Assembly (NCBI RefSeq): GCF_035917455.1 | Contig: NZ_CP109078.1 | Location: 6,556,001 to 6,620,000, forward strand | Reading direction: 5' to 3' | Length of the DNA stretch: 64,000 nt | DNA from: Micromonospora sp. NBC_01796 | GTDB lineage: Bacteria; Actinomycetota; Actinomycetes; Mycobacteriales; Micromonosporaceae | Shown here: positions 27,559-36,810 of the stretch, one piece after another | Layout of the letters: every line of letters starts with the position of its first letter | Position numbering within the stretch: the stretch's first letter is position 1 | Translations under genes and position numbers: made by a program | The notes under the pieces: model-generated | What the model was told of the DNA's origin: nothing | The model's input: the letters and a program-made list of their open reading frames with translations, nothing else | The model's database searches: none

Positions 27559-28533
27559 ATGACCGTGACAACCGCAGTACCCGGTCCGGCGCTGCTGTTC
27601 ACCCGTACCCGAGTGTCCGGTTCGGACGAGCGGGTGTTCGTTGCCAAGCTGGCGGTGCTGGCCGTACTCAGCGCGGCGGGCGTCGTGCTCGCGCTGCGGC
27701 CGGAGCCGCTGCTCGTCGCGCTCGGCGTGGTGCTGCTGGCGGCGATGTACACCCATGCGGTGGAGTTGCAGCACCAGTGCCTGCACCACTCGGCGTTCCG
27801 GAACTCGTTGCCGCACCGGCTGGTCGGCGTGCCGCTGGGGCTTCCGCTGCTGGTGGTCTACAGCCACTACCGGCTGCGCCACCTGCAGCACCACCGGTTC
27901 CTCGGCACCCCGCAGGACACCGAGTTCTTCGGTTTCGACACCCGTAAGCCGATCACCGCGCCGGGCCTGCTGCGCGGGCTGCTCGACTACCCGAGGCTCG
28001 GCTCGGTCGGGCTGGACGTCGTCCGGTCGGCGACCGGCCGGTGGCGTTACCAGTACGGCCCGGTCAGCCCCACCATGCGCCGCAAGATTGTCACCGAACA
28101 CCTCATCCTGGGCGCGGTGGTGCTGGCCGCGGTCGGTCTCGCCCTGGCCGGGTACGGGCAGTACCCGCTCCGGTTGTGGGTCCTGCCCCTGCTGCTCGCG
28201 GTGCCGATGCACTTCCTCGTCGAGTTGCCCGAGCATCTGCTCTGCGAGACCGACACCACCGACGTCCTGCGCAACACCCGCTCGATCCGTGGCAGTTGGT
28301 TGAGTACCTGGTACACCAACGGCAACAACCTGCACATCGAGCACCACGCGGCGATGACGGTCCCGATCAACCAACTGCCGGGCCGGCACGAGGAGACGCG
28401 GCTGTACGCGACGAACGTCGAGCGCAGCTACGCCGATTTCTACCGGCTGCTCTGGCGCGAGTTGCGCCGTCCCCGACCGCAGGTGGCGGCCGGTCGGCAG
28501 ACCACGGGCGACCGTACGGCGTCGACCGTCTGA
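27559..28533 (+). CDS. Membrane-bound fatty-acid-desaturase-family oxygenase
   Basis: 324 residues, with four predicted membrane helices in two pairs. All three histidine clusters of the di-iron family are present: HQCLHH (H72-H77), HLQHH (H108-H112) and HIEHH (H259-H263). Members desaturate or hydroxylate acyl chains, but some act on amino-acid-derived products (for example rhizobitoxine biosynthesis), which suits this NRPS context better than lipid metabolism. ATG 27559 follows GGAG at a normal distance and lies 38 bases after the PLP-enzyme stop. A strong hairpin 27 bases downstream ends the cluster. Confidence 0.85.
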   Translation: MTVTTAVPGPALLFTRTRVSGSDERVFVAKLAVLAVLSAAGVVLALRPEPLLVALGVVLLAAMYTHAVELQHQCLHHSAFRNSLPHRLVGVPLGLPLLVVYSHYRLRHLQHHRFLGTPQDTEFFGFDTRKPITAPGLLRGLLDYPRLGSVGLDVVRSATGRWRYQYGPVSPTMRRKIVTEHLILGAVVLAAVGLALAGYGQYPLRLWVLPLLLAVPMHFLVELPEHLLCETDTTDVLRNTRSIRGSWLSTWYTNGNNLHIEHHAAMTVPINQLPGRHEETRLYATNVERSYADFYRLLWRELRRPRPQVAAGRQTTGDRTASTV

Positions 28534-28560
28534 GCGGTGACCGGCCCCGGCCGGTGGAAA

Positions 28561-28588
28561 ACGGCCCGGCCCGACGTGGCCGGGCCGT
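28561..28588 (+). terminator. Terminator of the NRPS cluster
   Basis: Perfect 11-base stem ACGGCCCGGCC / GGCCGGGCCGT with a six-base loop. It has no T-run, as is common in high-GC actinomycetes. Confidence 0.75.
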
Positions 28589-28869
28589 CGCAGTCATGTG
28601 TCGGGCGAATCTTTACAGTGACAACATGGCGCCGCCCAGGGTGACTTTGCAATGACAAGATTTGCCTCCCGGTGCGGGTACGGGGAGACTTCCTGTCGTA
28701 CCCCGACGGCACGATGACGTGATGTCCGTCCCCGCCGCGCCCCGCCGACCCGGACAGTCCCGTCAGAGCGGACAGGGGAGTAGGTAGGCTCGCGGGCAGC
28801 GCCGGCCCGCCGACCGACGATCATGCCGATTCTCGGCGTGTAACACCGCACCTCTGGGAGTTCAGCTCG
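28589..28869. other. Intergenic region upstream of parE
   Basis: No gene. It contains repeated GTGACA/GTGACT/ATGACA hexamers (28619-28657), a hairpin with arms GGGTACG/CGTACCC (28676-28703) and a TAGGCT -10 at 28785-28790, about 80 bases before the TTG start. Confidence 0.45.
28785..28790 (+). promoter_or_regulatory. Likely -10 of the parE promoter
   Basis: TAGGCT hexamer in a GTAGGTAGGCT context; the -35 is not recognisable. Confidence 0.35.
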
Positions 28870-30927
28870 TTGACTGCACAGCCTGAGATTCTGTACGGGG
28901 CAGACGACCTCACCCATCTGGAAGGCCTCGACGCCGTCCGGAAGCGACCCGGCATGTACATCGGGTCGACCGACAGCCGTGGCGTGGGTCACCTGTTCAA
29001 CGAGATCCTGGACAACTCCACCGACGAGGGCGTGGCCGGTCACGCCACCCATGTCGAGGTCACCCTGCACGCCGACGGTTCGGTGCAGGTGGACGACGAC
29101 GGCCGGGGGATCCCCACCGACCTGCACGCACGCTCCGGGCTCTCCGGCGTCGAGCTGGTCCTGACCCGGCTGCACGCCGGCGGGAAGTTCGGCGGCTCCG
29201 GCTACAAGACCTCCGGCGGTCTGCACGGTGTGGGCGCCTCGGCGGTCAACGCGCTCTCCCACCGGTTCGACGTCACCGTCGCACGCGGCGGGCAGGTCCA
29301 CCAGATGTCGTTCCAGCACGGCGTGCCGGGTGTCTTCGACGGCGCGGGGCCGGATGCGACCTTCACCCGGCAGCCGGGCCTGCGGCCGGTGGGCCGGATG
29401 AAGCGCGGTGCCTCCACCGGCACCTCCATCCGCTACTGGCACGACGCCCGCTACTTCGAGACCGGCGCCTCGCTCGACGTGGACGCCGTCCGGACCAAGC
29501 TGCGCAACACCGCGTTCCTCGTGCCCGGCGTCACCTACGCGTTGCGGGACAACACCGCCGAGACGCCCACGACCGAGACGTTCCACTTTCCCAACGGCCT
29601 CGGCGACATGGTGGACTTCCTGACCCCGGCCGGGGACAAGCCGGTCTCCGGCACCCTCCTCATCAACGGCGAGGGCACCTACCGGGAGAACGCCGCCGAC
29701 GAGCACGGCGTGATGCAGAGCAACGTGGAGCGCCGGGCCGAGGTCGAGGTCGCGCTCAAGTGGGGGACCGGTTACGAGCGGACGGTGGAGACCTTCACCA
29801 ACACCATCCGCAACGTGCACGGCGGCACCCACCGCAAGGGTTTCGAGCGCGGTGCCGTACGGGCGTTGACGACCGCGATCCGCAACACCCGTGGTCTGCT
29901 CAAGCCGAAGGAGGATCCGCCGATCCTCGACGACGTGCTCGAGGGCATGACCGTCGTGGTGCACGTGCGGATCCCCGAGCCGCAGTTCACCTCGCAGACC
30001 AAGGACGAACTCTCCACCGCCCCGGTCACCAAGGTGGTCCAGACGGTCGTCGAGCAGCAGGTCAAGGCCTGGCTGGAGGACCGGCGGACCAAGGCCGAGG
30101 CGCGTACGGTGCTGCAGAAGATCGTGGACGCCGCGCGGGTCCGGCTGACCCAGAAGCAGCAGAAGGACGCGGCCCGGCGCAAGACCGCGCTCGAGGGCGC
30201 CTCGATGCCGCCGAAGCTGGTGGACTGCCGCTCCACCGGGGTCGAGCGCAGCGAGCTGTTCATCGTCGAGGGGGACAGCGCGCTGGGCACCGCCCGGCTG
30301 GCCCGGTCGTCGGAGTACCAGGCCCTGCTGCCGATCCGGGGCAAGATCCTGAACGTGCAGAAGGCCAGCCTGCAACAGGTCCTGGACAATGCCGAGTGTT
30401 CGGCGATCGTCCAGGTGCTCGGGGCCGGCTCGGGTCGTACCTTCGATCTCGACGCCCTCCGGTACGGCCGGATCATGATCATGGCGGACGCGGACGTGGA
30501 CGGCTCGCACATCCGTACCCTGCTGATCACCCTGTTCGCGAAGTACATGCGACCGGTGATCGAGGCCGGTCGGCTGTTCGCCGCGGTGCCACCGCTGCAC
30601 AAGGTCACCACCAAGGGCCGCAACCCGGAGACCCGCTACACCTACACCCAGGCCGAGATGTCGAGCACGGTGGCCCGGCTGGAGAAGGCCGGCAAGCAGG
30701 TCGTCACCCCGATTCCCCGGTTCAAGGGTCTCGGCGAGATGGACGCCGACGAGTTGTGGGACACCACGATGAACCCGGCCACCCGCGCGGTCCGCCGGAT
30801 CAAGCTCGACGACGTCCAGGCGGCCGAGGACGTCCTGGAGTTGCTGATGGGGGAGAAGGTCGAACCCCGCAAGAACTGGCTCATCGACTCCGCCAGCCGG
30901 GTCGACCAGGAGACCATCGACACCTGA
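28870..30927 (+). CDS. parE: DNA topoisomerase IV subunit B (ParE/GyrB type)
   Basis: 685 residues. The GHKL ATPase domain (about 15-225) has EILDNSTDEG, DDDGRGIPTD and KTSGGLHGVGASAVNALS; the transducer follows; the TOPRIM domain has EGDSALG (E467) and DADVDGSHIRTLL; the C-terminus has PRFKGLGEMDADELWDTTMNP. It pairs with the ParC-type subunit 96 bases downstream to form an ATP-driven type IIA topoisomerase, probably for decatenation or as a second gyrase-like enzyme. The start is a TTG with TGGGAG eight bases upstream; no ATG or GTG fits before the conserved DLTHLEGLDAVRKRPGMYIG. Confidence 0.93.
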   Translation: MTAQPEILYGADDLTHLEGLDAVRKRPGMYIGSTDSRGVGHLFNEILDNSTDEGVAGHATHVEVTLHADGSVQVDDDGRGIPTDLHARSGLSGVELVLTRLHAGGKFGGSGYKTSGGLHGVGASAVNALSHRFDVTVARGGQVHQMSFQHGVPGVFDGAGPDATFTRQPGLRPVGRMKRGASTGTSIRYWHDARYFETGASLDVDAVRTKLRNTAFLVPGVTYALRDNTAETPTTETFHFPNGLGDMVDFLTPAGDKPVSGTLLINGEGTYRENAADEHGVMQSNVERRAEVEVALKWGTGYERTVETFTNTIRNVHGGTHRKGFERGAVRALTTAIRNTRGLLKPKEDPPILDDVLEGMTVVVHVRIPEPQFTSQTKDELSTAPVTKVVQTVVEQQVKAWLEDRRTKAEARTVLQKIVDAARVRLTQKQQKDAARRKTALEGASMPPKLVDCRSTGVERSELFIVEGDSALGTARLARSSEYQALLPIRGKILNVQKASLQQVLDNAECSAIVQVLGAGSGRTFDLDALRYGRIMIMADADVDGSHIRTLLITLFAKYMRPVIEAGRLFAAVPPLHKVTTKGRNPETRYTYTQAEMSSTVARLEKAGKQVVTPIPRFKGLGEMDADELWDTTMNPATRAVRRIKLDDVQAAEDVLELLMGEKVEPRKNWLIDSASRVDQETIDT

Positions 30928-31023
30928 CGGGGCCGAGCCGGCCGCCGGCTCCGCCACGCCCGAGTCGCTGTGTAACAAGAGCGGTCGCCGAACCGGCCGA
31001 CGGATGGAAGAGAGCACGCAGTC

Positions 31024-33549
31024 ATGGCACGCCGTACCGGCAAACCCTCGAAGGTCGACCTGTCCGCCTTCGACCAGGCGGGGGCGCGGGTTCTCGACAA
31101 CCCGCTCGCCACCGAGGTGGAGGACTCCTACCTGGAGTACGCCTTCTCGGTGATCCACTCCCGGGCGCTGCCGGACGCGCGCGACGGTCTCAAGCCGGTG
31201 CACCGCCGGATCCTGTACTCCATGAGCGAGCAGGGCTACCGGCCGGACCGGGGGCACGTGAAGTCGGCCCGCGTCGTCGGTGACGTGATGGGTAAGTACC
31301 ACCCGCACGGCGACACCGCCATCTACGACGCGATGGTCCGGTTGGCGCAGAACTTCTCCCTCAACGTCCCGCTGATCGACGGCCACGGCAACTTCGGCTC
31401 GCCGGACGACGGCCCGGCCGCCGCCCGGTACACCGAGGCCCGGATGTCCCGCGAGGCGATGCTGCTGGTCGGCGAGCTCGGCGAGGGCACGGTCGACTTC
31501 CGGCCGAACTACGACGGGTCGCTCTCCGAGCCCAGCGTTCTGCCCGCCGCCTTCCCGAACCTGCTGGTCAACGGCACCTCGGGGATCGCGGTCGGGATGG
31601 CCACGAACATGATCCCGCACAACCTCGGCGAGGTGGTCGCGGCGGCCCGTTGGCTGATCAGGCACCCGGACGCGTCCCTGGACAAGCTGATGGAGTTCGT
31701 CCCCGGTCCGGACCTGCCGACCGGTGGCCTGCTGCTCGGCCTGGACGAGGTGCGCAAGGCGTACGAGACCGGGCGTGGGGTGGTCCGGATGCGGGGCCGG
31801 GTGACGATCGGCCCGCTGGAGGGCAGCCGGGGCCGGCAGGCCATCACCGTCACCGAGTTGCCGTACGGCGTCGGTGCGGAGAAGGTCATCGAGGCGATCA
31901 CCGACGAGGTACGCGGCAAGCCGATCACCTCCGGCCCCCGCAAGGGTCAGCGCCAGCCGGCCCGGTTGCAGGGCATCGCCGACGTGAAGGACCTGACCGA
32001 CCGGGAGAACGGCACCCGCCTGGTCATCGAGTGCAAGGTCGGGGTGAACCCGCAGGCACTGCTCGCCGACCTCTACCGGCTCACCCCGCTGGAGCAGTCG
32101 TTCGGCGTGAACAACCTCGTCCTGGTGGACGGGCAGCCGCAGACCCTCGGGCTCAAGTCACTGCTCGAGGTGTTCCTTGCCCACCGCTATCAGGTGGTGA
32201 CCCGCCGTACGACGTTCCGCCGACGTAAGCGGCAGGACCGGTTGCACCTGGTCGACGGCCTGTTGATCGCACTGCTCGACATCGACGAGGTGGTCCGGCT
32301 GATCCGGGGCAGCGACAACGCCCTGGCCGCCCGGGACGCCCTGATGGGTCGGTTCCAGCTCTCCGAGATCCAGGCCGGTTACATCCTCGACACCCCGTTG
32401 CGCCGGCTCACCAAGTTCGACCGGATCGAGCTGGAGGCCGAGCGGGACCAGTTGCGCAACGAGATCGCCGCGCTGTCGGCGATCCTCGACGACGAGGCAG
32501 TGCTGCGCCGGGTCGTCTCGGACGAACTGGCCGCCGTGGTGAAGGACTTCGCGACCCCACGGCGTACGACCCTGGTCGACGGGGACCTCAAGGAGGTGCT
32601 CGCCGCCTCCGCTCCGGCCGGTCCGCTGGAGGTCGCCGACGACCCCTGCCAGGTGATCCTCTCCGCGACCGGTCTGGTCGCCCGGACCGCCGCCGAGTCC
32701 GAGGAGACCTCCGAGGGGCGGCGCCGCAACGGCCGTACCAAGCACGACGCGGTCCGTACGGTCGTCCGGGCCACCGCCCGTGGCCAGGTGCTCCTGATCA
32801 CCAGCGCCGGTCGGGCGTTCAAGACCGACGTCCTTCCGCTGCCGGTCCTGCCCGAGCAGGCCGGCACGGTGTCGGTCAGCGGCGGCATGTCCGCCTCCGA
32901 GCTGGTGTCGTTGCAGTCGGGCGAGACCGTCGTGGGGCTGGTGCCCCTGGGTGAGCAGGGGGCCGGGTCACCGGGGCTCGCCCTGGGCACCCGGCAGGGC
33001 GTGGTCAAGGTGTGCGCGCCGGAATGGCCGGTCCGGGCGGACGAGTTCGAGGTGATCGGCCTGCGCGAGGGCGACGAGGTGGTCGGTGCGACCTGGCTCG
33101 CCGACGGTACGGAGTCGCTCGTCTTCGTCACCTCGGACGCCTCGCTGCTGCGGTTCCCGGCGCAGCTCGTACGCCCGCAGGGGCTCAAGGGCGGCGGCAT
33201 GGCCGGCGTCAACCTCACCACCGACGCGCAGGTCCTGTTCTTCGGGGCGGTCCGGACAAACGACCCGGAGCAGGGCGACCCGATGGTGGTCACCAGCACC
33301 GGCAGTGGCGTGAAGGTCACCCCGTTCGCCCTCTACCCGGCCAAGGGCCGAGCCACCGGCGGAGTACGGGCACAGCGGTTCCTGAAGGGCGAGACCCGGC
33401 TGGTCGTGGCCTGGGTGGGGCCGCGTCCGGTCGGTGCGAGCAAGCGCGGGGAGCCGCTCGCCCTCCCCACCACCGACGAGCGCCGCGACGGGTCCGGCAC
33501 CGCCATCTTCGGCCCGGACATCATCGGCCACCTCGTCGAGCGCGGCTGA
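31024..33549 (+). CDS. parC: DNA topoisomerase IV subunit A (ParC/GyrA type)
   Basis: 841 residues. The breakage-reunion domain has [37 protein letters not shown] and the catalytic tyrosine Y136 in [10 protein letters not shown]. The position equivalent to E. coli GyrA Ser83 is Thr and that of Asp87 is Asp. The C-terminal beta-pinwheel has repeated units ([37 protein letters not shown]) but no canonical GyrA box QRRGGKG, favouring decatenase over supercoiling activity. ATG 31024 follows a GGAAGAG-type site. Confidence 0.93.
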   Translation: MARRTGKPSKVDLSAFDQAGARVLDNPLATEVEDSYLEYAFSVIHSRALPDARDGLKPVHRRILYSMSEQGYRPDRGHVKSARVVGDVMGKYHPHGDTAIYDAMVRLAQNFSLNVPLIDGHGNFGSPDDGPAAARYTEARMSREAMLLVGELGEGTVDFRPNYDGSLSEPSVLPAAFPNLLVNGTSGIAVGMATNMIPHNLGEVVAAARWLIRHPDASLDKLMEFVPGPDLPTGGLLLGLDEVRKAYETGRGVVRMRGRVTIGPLEGSRGRQAITVTELPYGVGAEKVIEAITDEVRGKPITSGPRKGQRQPARLQGIADVKDLTDRENGTRLVIECKVGVNPQALLADLYRLTPLEQSFGVNNLVLVDGQPQTLGLKSLLEVFLAHRYQVVTRRTTFRRRKRQDRLHLVDGLLIALLDIDEVVRLIRGSDNALAARDALMGRFQLSEIQAGYILDTPLRRLTKFDRIELEAERDQLRNEIAALSAILDDEAVLRRVVSDELAAVVKDFATPRRTTLVDGDLKEVLAASAPAGPLEVADDPCQVILSATGLVARTAAESEETSEGRRRNGRTKHDAVRTVVRATARGQVLLITSAGRAFKTDVLPLPVLPEQAGTVSVSGGMSASELVSLQSGETVVGLVPLGEQGAGSPGLALGTRQGVVKVCAPEWPVRADEFEVIGLREGDEVVGATWLADGTESLVFVTSDASLLRFPAQLVRPQGLKGGGMAGVNLTTDAQVLFFGAVRTNDPEQGDPMVVTSTGSGVKVTPFALYPAKGRATGGVRAQRFLKGETRLVVAWVGPRPVGASKRGEPLALPTTDERRDGSGTAIFGPDIIGHLVERG

Positions 33550-33566
33550 CCCGACCGTTCACAGCA

Positions 33567-33597
33567 CCGCCGGTCGGCCCTCGCGGCCGACCGGCGG
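33567..33597 (+). terminator. Terminator of parE-parC
   Basis: Perfect 13-base stem CCGCCGGTCGGCC / GGCCGACCGGCGG with a five-base loop, 18 bases after the parC stop. Confidence 0.8.
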
Positions 33598-33972
33598 ATG
33601 TCGTTCCGGGGCCGTTCGGGTCGCACAACGTGTACGGCAGATGAACGGACTTCCACCGTGGACCGCCGGCACCCGTCCTCGAGCAGTGGCCTGTGCCACT
33701 CGTCGGCCCCATGATGCGGCGGTCGCCTGACCCAGCCACAGCCCCAAGCATCACGAGCGTCACGGACAGTGACCAAATAGGACCCTGTTGGCGTATCGAT
33801 CGCGTTGCAGGCGACGGATTGATACATCCGTTACCGGGCAATGGGTTGGCGCCGGGACTCTTCCCCTACCGGCCGACAAACTCTGCCAGATGCGCCGCTG
33901 GCGGAACGGCTATGGCAGCCGTATCCTGCTCCCGGCGCGTTTCCTGCTGCGCCAAACGGGGAGGTCATAAAC
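33598..33972. other. Long upstream region of the sugar transferase gene
   Basis: No gene that I can support. About 375 bases with lower GC in the middle (33760-33840), where a promoter is likely, but no clear -35/-10 pair. The final stretch includes a GCCAG...CTGGC hairpin; no known riboswitch core was recognised. An open frame from 33841 continuous with the gene is possible but lacks a ribosome site. Confidence 0.35.
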
Positions 33973-35535
33973 ATGTCGAGCTGGCCGACGGTGCGCCAGG
34001 ATTCGGTCGGGCAACCCATCGACGAGGCGAACGGCCAGTCGGTACCGGTACCCGGCCAGGGGACGGCGGTCGGCGAGTTCGACACCGAGACGACGATCCC
34101 CAAACCCCGTACGGCGCGTGGACGGGCCACTGCACCGGGTAACTCGGGTCCCTCGCCGTACGCGACCACTGCGGTTCTGCCCTATGTCAGTTCCCGCGCT
34201 TCGGGACGTACCCGTGGTTTGCGGGCCTGGATGCTCACCGCGCCGGTCGACATCGTCGCCCTCCTGGCGCCGCTGCTGCTGACCGACCGCTACCAGCGCG
34301 GGACGTTGTTCGCCGCCGCACTGACGGTCACCATCTTCGCCACCGGTGGCCTCTACCGGGCCCGCCGGCATGTGAGCATCCTCGACGAACTGCCCAGCCT
34401 CTGTGGCCGGCTGCTCGCCTCGGCCGGCATCGTGGCGGTCATCGCGGCCTCGCGGCACGACGAACTCCAGTACCTGGTCGGGTTCATGCACGGGGTGGCG
34501 CTCTCCGCCGGGCTGGTCATCGTCGGGCGGGCGATCACCAGGAAGATCGCGCTGGTCGCCCGCAAACGACGGTGGGCGGAGCACAACGCCATCATCCTCG
34601 GTGGCGGTCCGATCGCTCTCGAGATCGCCCGGTTGCTGCGCCGCTACCCCCAGTACGGCCTCCGCTTCGCCGGCTGTGTCGACGCCGAGATGCACAACGA
34701 ACCCGGTGCACCGCCGCTGATCGGTACCTTCAACGACCTCGAGAAGCTCATCTCGGTTGTCGAGTGCGACGTGCTCATCATCGCCGACCCCACCTCCGAC
34801 GAGGGCACTCTGATGGAGATCCTGCAACAGCCGGGCTCCGCGAGCTGTGACCTCTGGGCGGTGCCCCGGCTGTGGGGCTCCCGTTCCTACGCCGGGCTCC
34901 CGGACCACATCGGCGCGATCCCGGTCGTGCAGATCCGGCACACCACCCTGTCCGGCCCCAGGTGGGCGGTGAAGCGGGCCTCGGACATCATCTTCGCGTC
35001 CATCGCGCTGCTCGCGCTGAGCCCGATCCTGTTGCTCTGCGCGATCGCCACGTTCCTCGACGGTGGGCGCGGGATCTTCTTCTACCAGGAGCGGATCGGG
35101 CGTTACGGCCAGCCGTTCAATGTGATCAAGTTCCGTTCGATGCGCCCGGTCAACGAGCGGGAGTCGCAGACGAATTGGTCCATCGCGAACGACCAGCGGG
35201 TCAGTCCGATCGGTCGGTTCATGCGGCGTACGTCGCTGGACGAGTTGCCTCAGCTCTGGAACATCCTGCGTGGTGACATGACGGTGGTCGGTCCGCGTCC
35301 GGAGCGTCCCTTCTTCGTGGAGAAGTTCTCCGCCGAGCACCCCGACTACGCGATGCGCCACCGGGTGCCGGTCGGTTTGACCGGGCTTGCCCAGGTCAGT
35401 GGCTTGCGCGGGGACACCCCGATCTCCGACCGGGCCCGGTTCGACAACTACTACATCGAGAACTGGTCGCTCTGGCTGGACATCAAGGTCGTGCTGCGTA
35501 CGGTGGCCGAGGTGTTCCGTGGGGGTGGGCGTTAG
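33973..35535 (+). CDS. Polyprenyl glycosylphosphotransferase (WbaP/CpsE-like sugar transferase)
   Basis: 520 residues. Four N-terminal membrane helices (about 85-200) precede a Rossmann-like CoA-binding region (AIILGGGPIALEIARLL), a fifth helix and the bacterial sugar transferase domain (about 330-520): KRASDIIFASIALLALSP, YQERIGRYGQPFNVIKFRSM, RRTSLDELPQLWNILRGDM and VGPRPERP. It transfers a sugar-1-phosphate from UDP-sugar to a polyprenyl phosphate, starting exopolysaccharide or glycoprotein glycan assembly. GGGGAGG upstream fixes the ATG at 33973. No other glycan genes follow, so it is a solitary initiating transferase here. Confidence 0.92.
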   Translation: MSSWPTVRQDSVGQPIDEANGQSVPVPGQGTAVGEFDTETTIPKPRTARGRATAPGNSGPSPYATTAVLPYVSSRASGRTRGLRAWMLTAPVDIVALLAPLLLTDRYQRGTLFAAALTVTIFATGGLYRARRHVSILDELPSLCGRLLASAGIVAVIAASRHDELQYLVGFMHGVALSAGLVIVGRAITRKIALVARKRRWAEHNAIILGGGPIALEIARLLRRYPQYGLRFAGCVDAEMHNEPGAPPLIGTFNDLEKLISVVECDVLIIADPTSDEGTLMEILQQPGSASCDLWAVPRLWGSRSYAGLPDHIGAIPVVQIRHTTLSGPRWAVKRASDIIFASIALLALSPILLLCAIATFLDGGRGIFFYQERIGRYGQPFNVIKFRSMRPVNERESQTNWSIANDQRVSPIGRFMRRTSLDELPQLWNILRGDMTVVGPRPERPFFVEKFSAEHPDYAMRHRVPVGLTGLAQVSGLRGDTPISDRARFDNYYIENWSLWLDIKVVLRTVAEVFRGGGR

Positions 35536-35545
35536 CGGGGGTGGT

Positions 35546-35617
35546 GGGGTTGGGGCGGCATGCCCCGCTCTGGGCGGTCAGGCTTGATCCCTCCGCGGGG
35601 CATGCCGCCCCAACCCC
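35546..35617. repeat. 23-base perfect inverted repeat
   Basis: Arms at 35546-35568 and 35595-35617 are exact reverse complements over 23 bases, around a 26-base loop, 10 bases after the sugar transferase stop. The arms are much longer than needed for termination, with a central GCATGC. It could be a rho-independent-like terminator or a dispersed palindromic element. Confidence 0.75.
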
Positions 35618-35672
35618 TTAGCCGCTTGGGTTGTGGCGGCAGCAGGGGTTGTTCTGTCTGAAGATGTGTTGG

Positions 35673-35707
35673 AACGCCGGGTCACCTTTGGTGGGCCGGC
35701 GTTTTTG
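35673..35707 (+). terminator. Intrinsic terminator with T-run
   Basis: Stem AACGCCGG / CCGGCGTT, extended inside by CACC/GGTG around TTT, followed directly by TTTTTG. This is the most canonical terminator in the window and shields the following ABC operon from upstream transcription. Confidence 0.8.
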
Positions 35708-35788
35708 TGTATTGGTTGCGGTGACTATCTGTTGAGTGGCATGTGTCTTTGGGTGGCTGGGGCTTGTTGGGGTGGGGTGCTGGGCTGG

Positions 35789-35794
35789 TAGGGT
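35789..35794 (+). promoter_or_regulatory. -10 element of the ABC importer operon
   Basis: TAGGGT eight bases before the GTG at 35803, consistent with a leaderless transcript; a TTGGGG lies 16 bases upstream. Confidence 0.4.
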
Positions 35795-35802
35795 CCGGCG
35801 TT

Positions 35803-36810
35803 GTGAAAACGACTTTCATTTCGATTATGGCCGTGGTGGCCCTTGGTGGTCTGGTTGCCTGCGATGAGTCCCCGGCGCCGGAGGCGGCGGGGGTGACGGC
35901 GGGCGCGAGCCCGGTGGTGGTGAGTAGTTGCGGGTTGCCGCTGACCGTGGCGGCACCGCCGAGCCGGGCGGTCGCCCTCGAGCAGAACGCCACCGAGATC
36001 ATGCTGACCCTCGGGCTGGCCGACCGGATGATCGGCACCAGCTACCAGACCGACCCGGTGCTGCCCGAGCTTCGCGCCGACTACGACCGGGTGCCGGTGC
36101 TGGCCAAGCTCTACCCCTCGCGGGAGGCGGTACGCGCGGCGAACCCCGACTTCGTCTACTCCACGTACTCGTCGGCGTACGCGCCGGACGCGGCGGGGGA
36201 GCGTAAGGAACTGGGTGCACTCGGGGTGCCCGCGTACCTGTCCGCGTTCGCCTGCGAGGACCAGGCCATCGCCAGGGACGAGGTGACGTTCGACGGCATC
36301 TTCGCCGAGATCAGGGACATCGCCACCATCTTCGGTGTGGCGGCCAAGGGCGACCGGGTGGTGGCCGGACAGCAGGCCCGGCTGGACGCGGCGAAGCGAA
36401 CCGGTACGGCCGCACCGGACACCTCGCTGCTCTGGTACTACTCCGGCACCAGCACCCCGTACGTGGCCGGACACGGTGGGTTGCCGGACACCATCAGTTC
36501 GCTGCTCGGGGCGACCAACGCGTTCACCGACGCGAAGCAGAAGTGGCCGGCCGGCAACTGGGAGGAGATCGCCCAGCGCAACCCGGACGTGATCGTGCTG
36601 GCCGACCTGACCCGTGGCGGCGACGGCGACAGTGCCCAGTCGAAGATCGACTTCCTGCGGAAGAACCCGGTCACGGCCAAGCTCGACGCGGTGGTCAACG
36701 GGCGGTTCATCACCGTGTCCGGCTCGTCGATGGACCCCTCGATCCGCAGCGTAGGCGCGTTGGAGCAGGTCAGCGCCGGTCTGCACACCCTCGCCCCGAA
36801 CCTGCGATGA
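35803..36810 (+). CDS. ABC transporter substrate-binding lipoprotein (FepB/BtuF-like)
   Basis: 335 residues. The signal is MKTTFISIMAVVALGGLVAC with a lipobox LVAC (Cys about residue 20), so it is membrane-anchored outside the cell. The body has the two-lobed periplasmic fold of metallophore/cobalamin-binding proteins: PSRAVALEQNATEIMLTLGL, VPVLAKLYPSREAVRAANPD and NPDVIVLADLTRGG. It is the first gene of a four-gene operon with a methyltransferase, a FecCD permease and an ATPase, all overlapping by ATGA or GTGA. The GTG start overlaps a Zur-box-like palindrome. Ligand is not readable: a zinc or iron metallophore, cobalamin or an F420 precursor are alternatives. Confidence 0.87.
   Translation: MKTTFISIMAVVALGGLVACDESPAPEAAGVTAGASPVVVSSCGLPLTVAAPPSRAVALEQNATEIMLTLGLADRMIGTSYQTDPVLPELRADYDRVPVLAKLYPSREAVRAANPDFVYSTYSSAYAPDAAGERKELGALGVPAYLSAFACEDQAIARDEVTFDGIFAEIRDIATIFGVAAKGDRVVAGQQARLDAAKRTGTAAPDTSLLWYYSGTSTPYVAGHGGLPDTISSLLGATNAFTDAKQKWPAGNWEEIAQRNPDVIVLADLTRGGDGDSAQSKIDFLRKNPVTAKLDAVVNGRFITVSGSSMDPSIRSVGALEQVSAGLHTLAPNLR
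35804..35818. promoter_or_regulatory. Zur-box-like palindrome
   Basis: TGAAAACGACTTTCA: perfect TGAAA/TTTCA arms, 13 of 15 positions equal to the actinobacterial Zur pattern TGAAAATGATTTTCA as I remember it. It covers the start codon and predicted transcription start of the importer operon. Confidence 0.5.

Noticed and set aside
28561-28870. Small gene between the NRPS cluster and parE
   Set aside because: No frame has a plausible start, ribosome site and coding bias.
28594-31665. Minus-strand open frame of about 1000 codons opposite parE
   Set aside because: Mirror artefact of the strongly coding plus strand; no recognisable domain.
33600-33972. Riboswitch upstream of the sugar transferase
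   Set aside because: Long leader, but no c-di-GMP, c-di-AMP or cobalamin core sequence could be matched.
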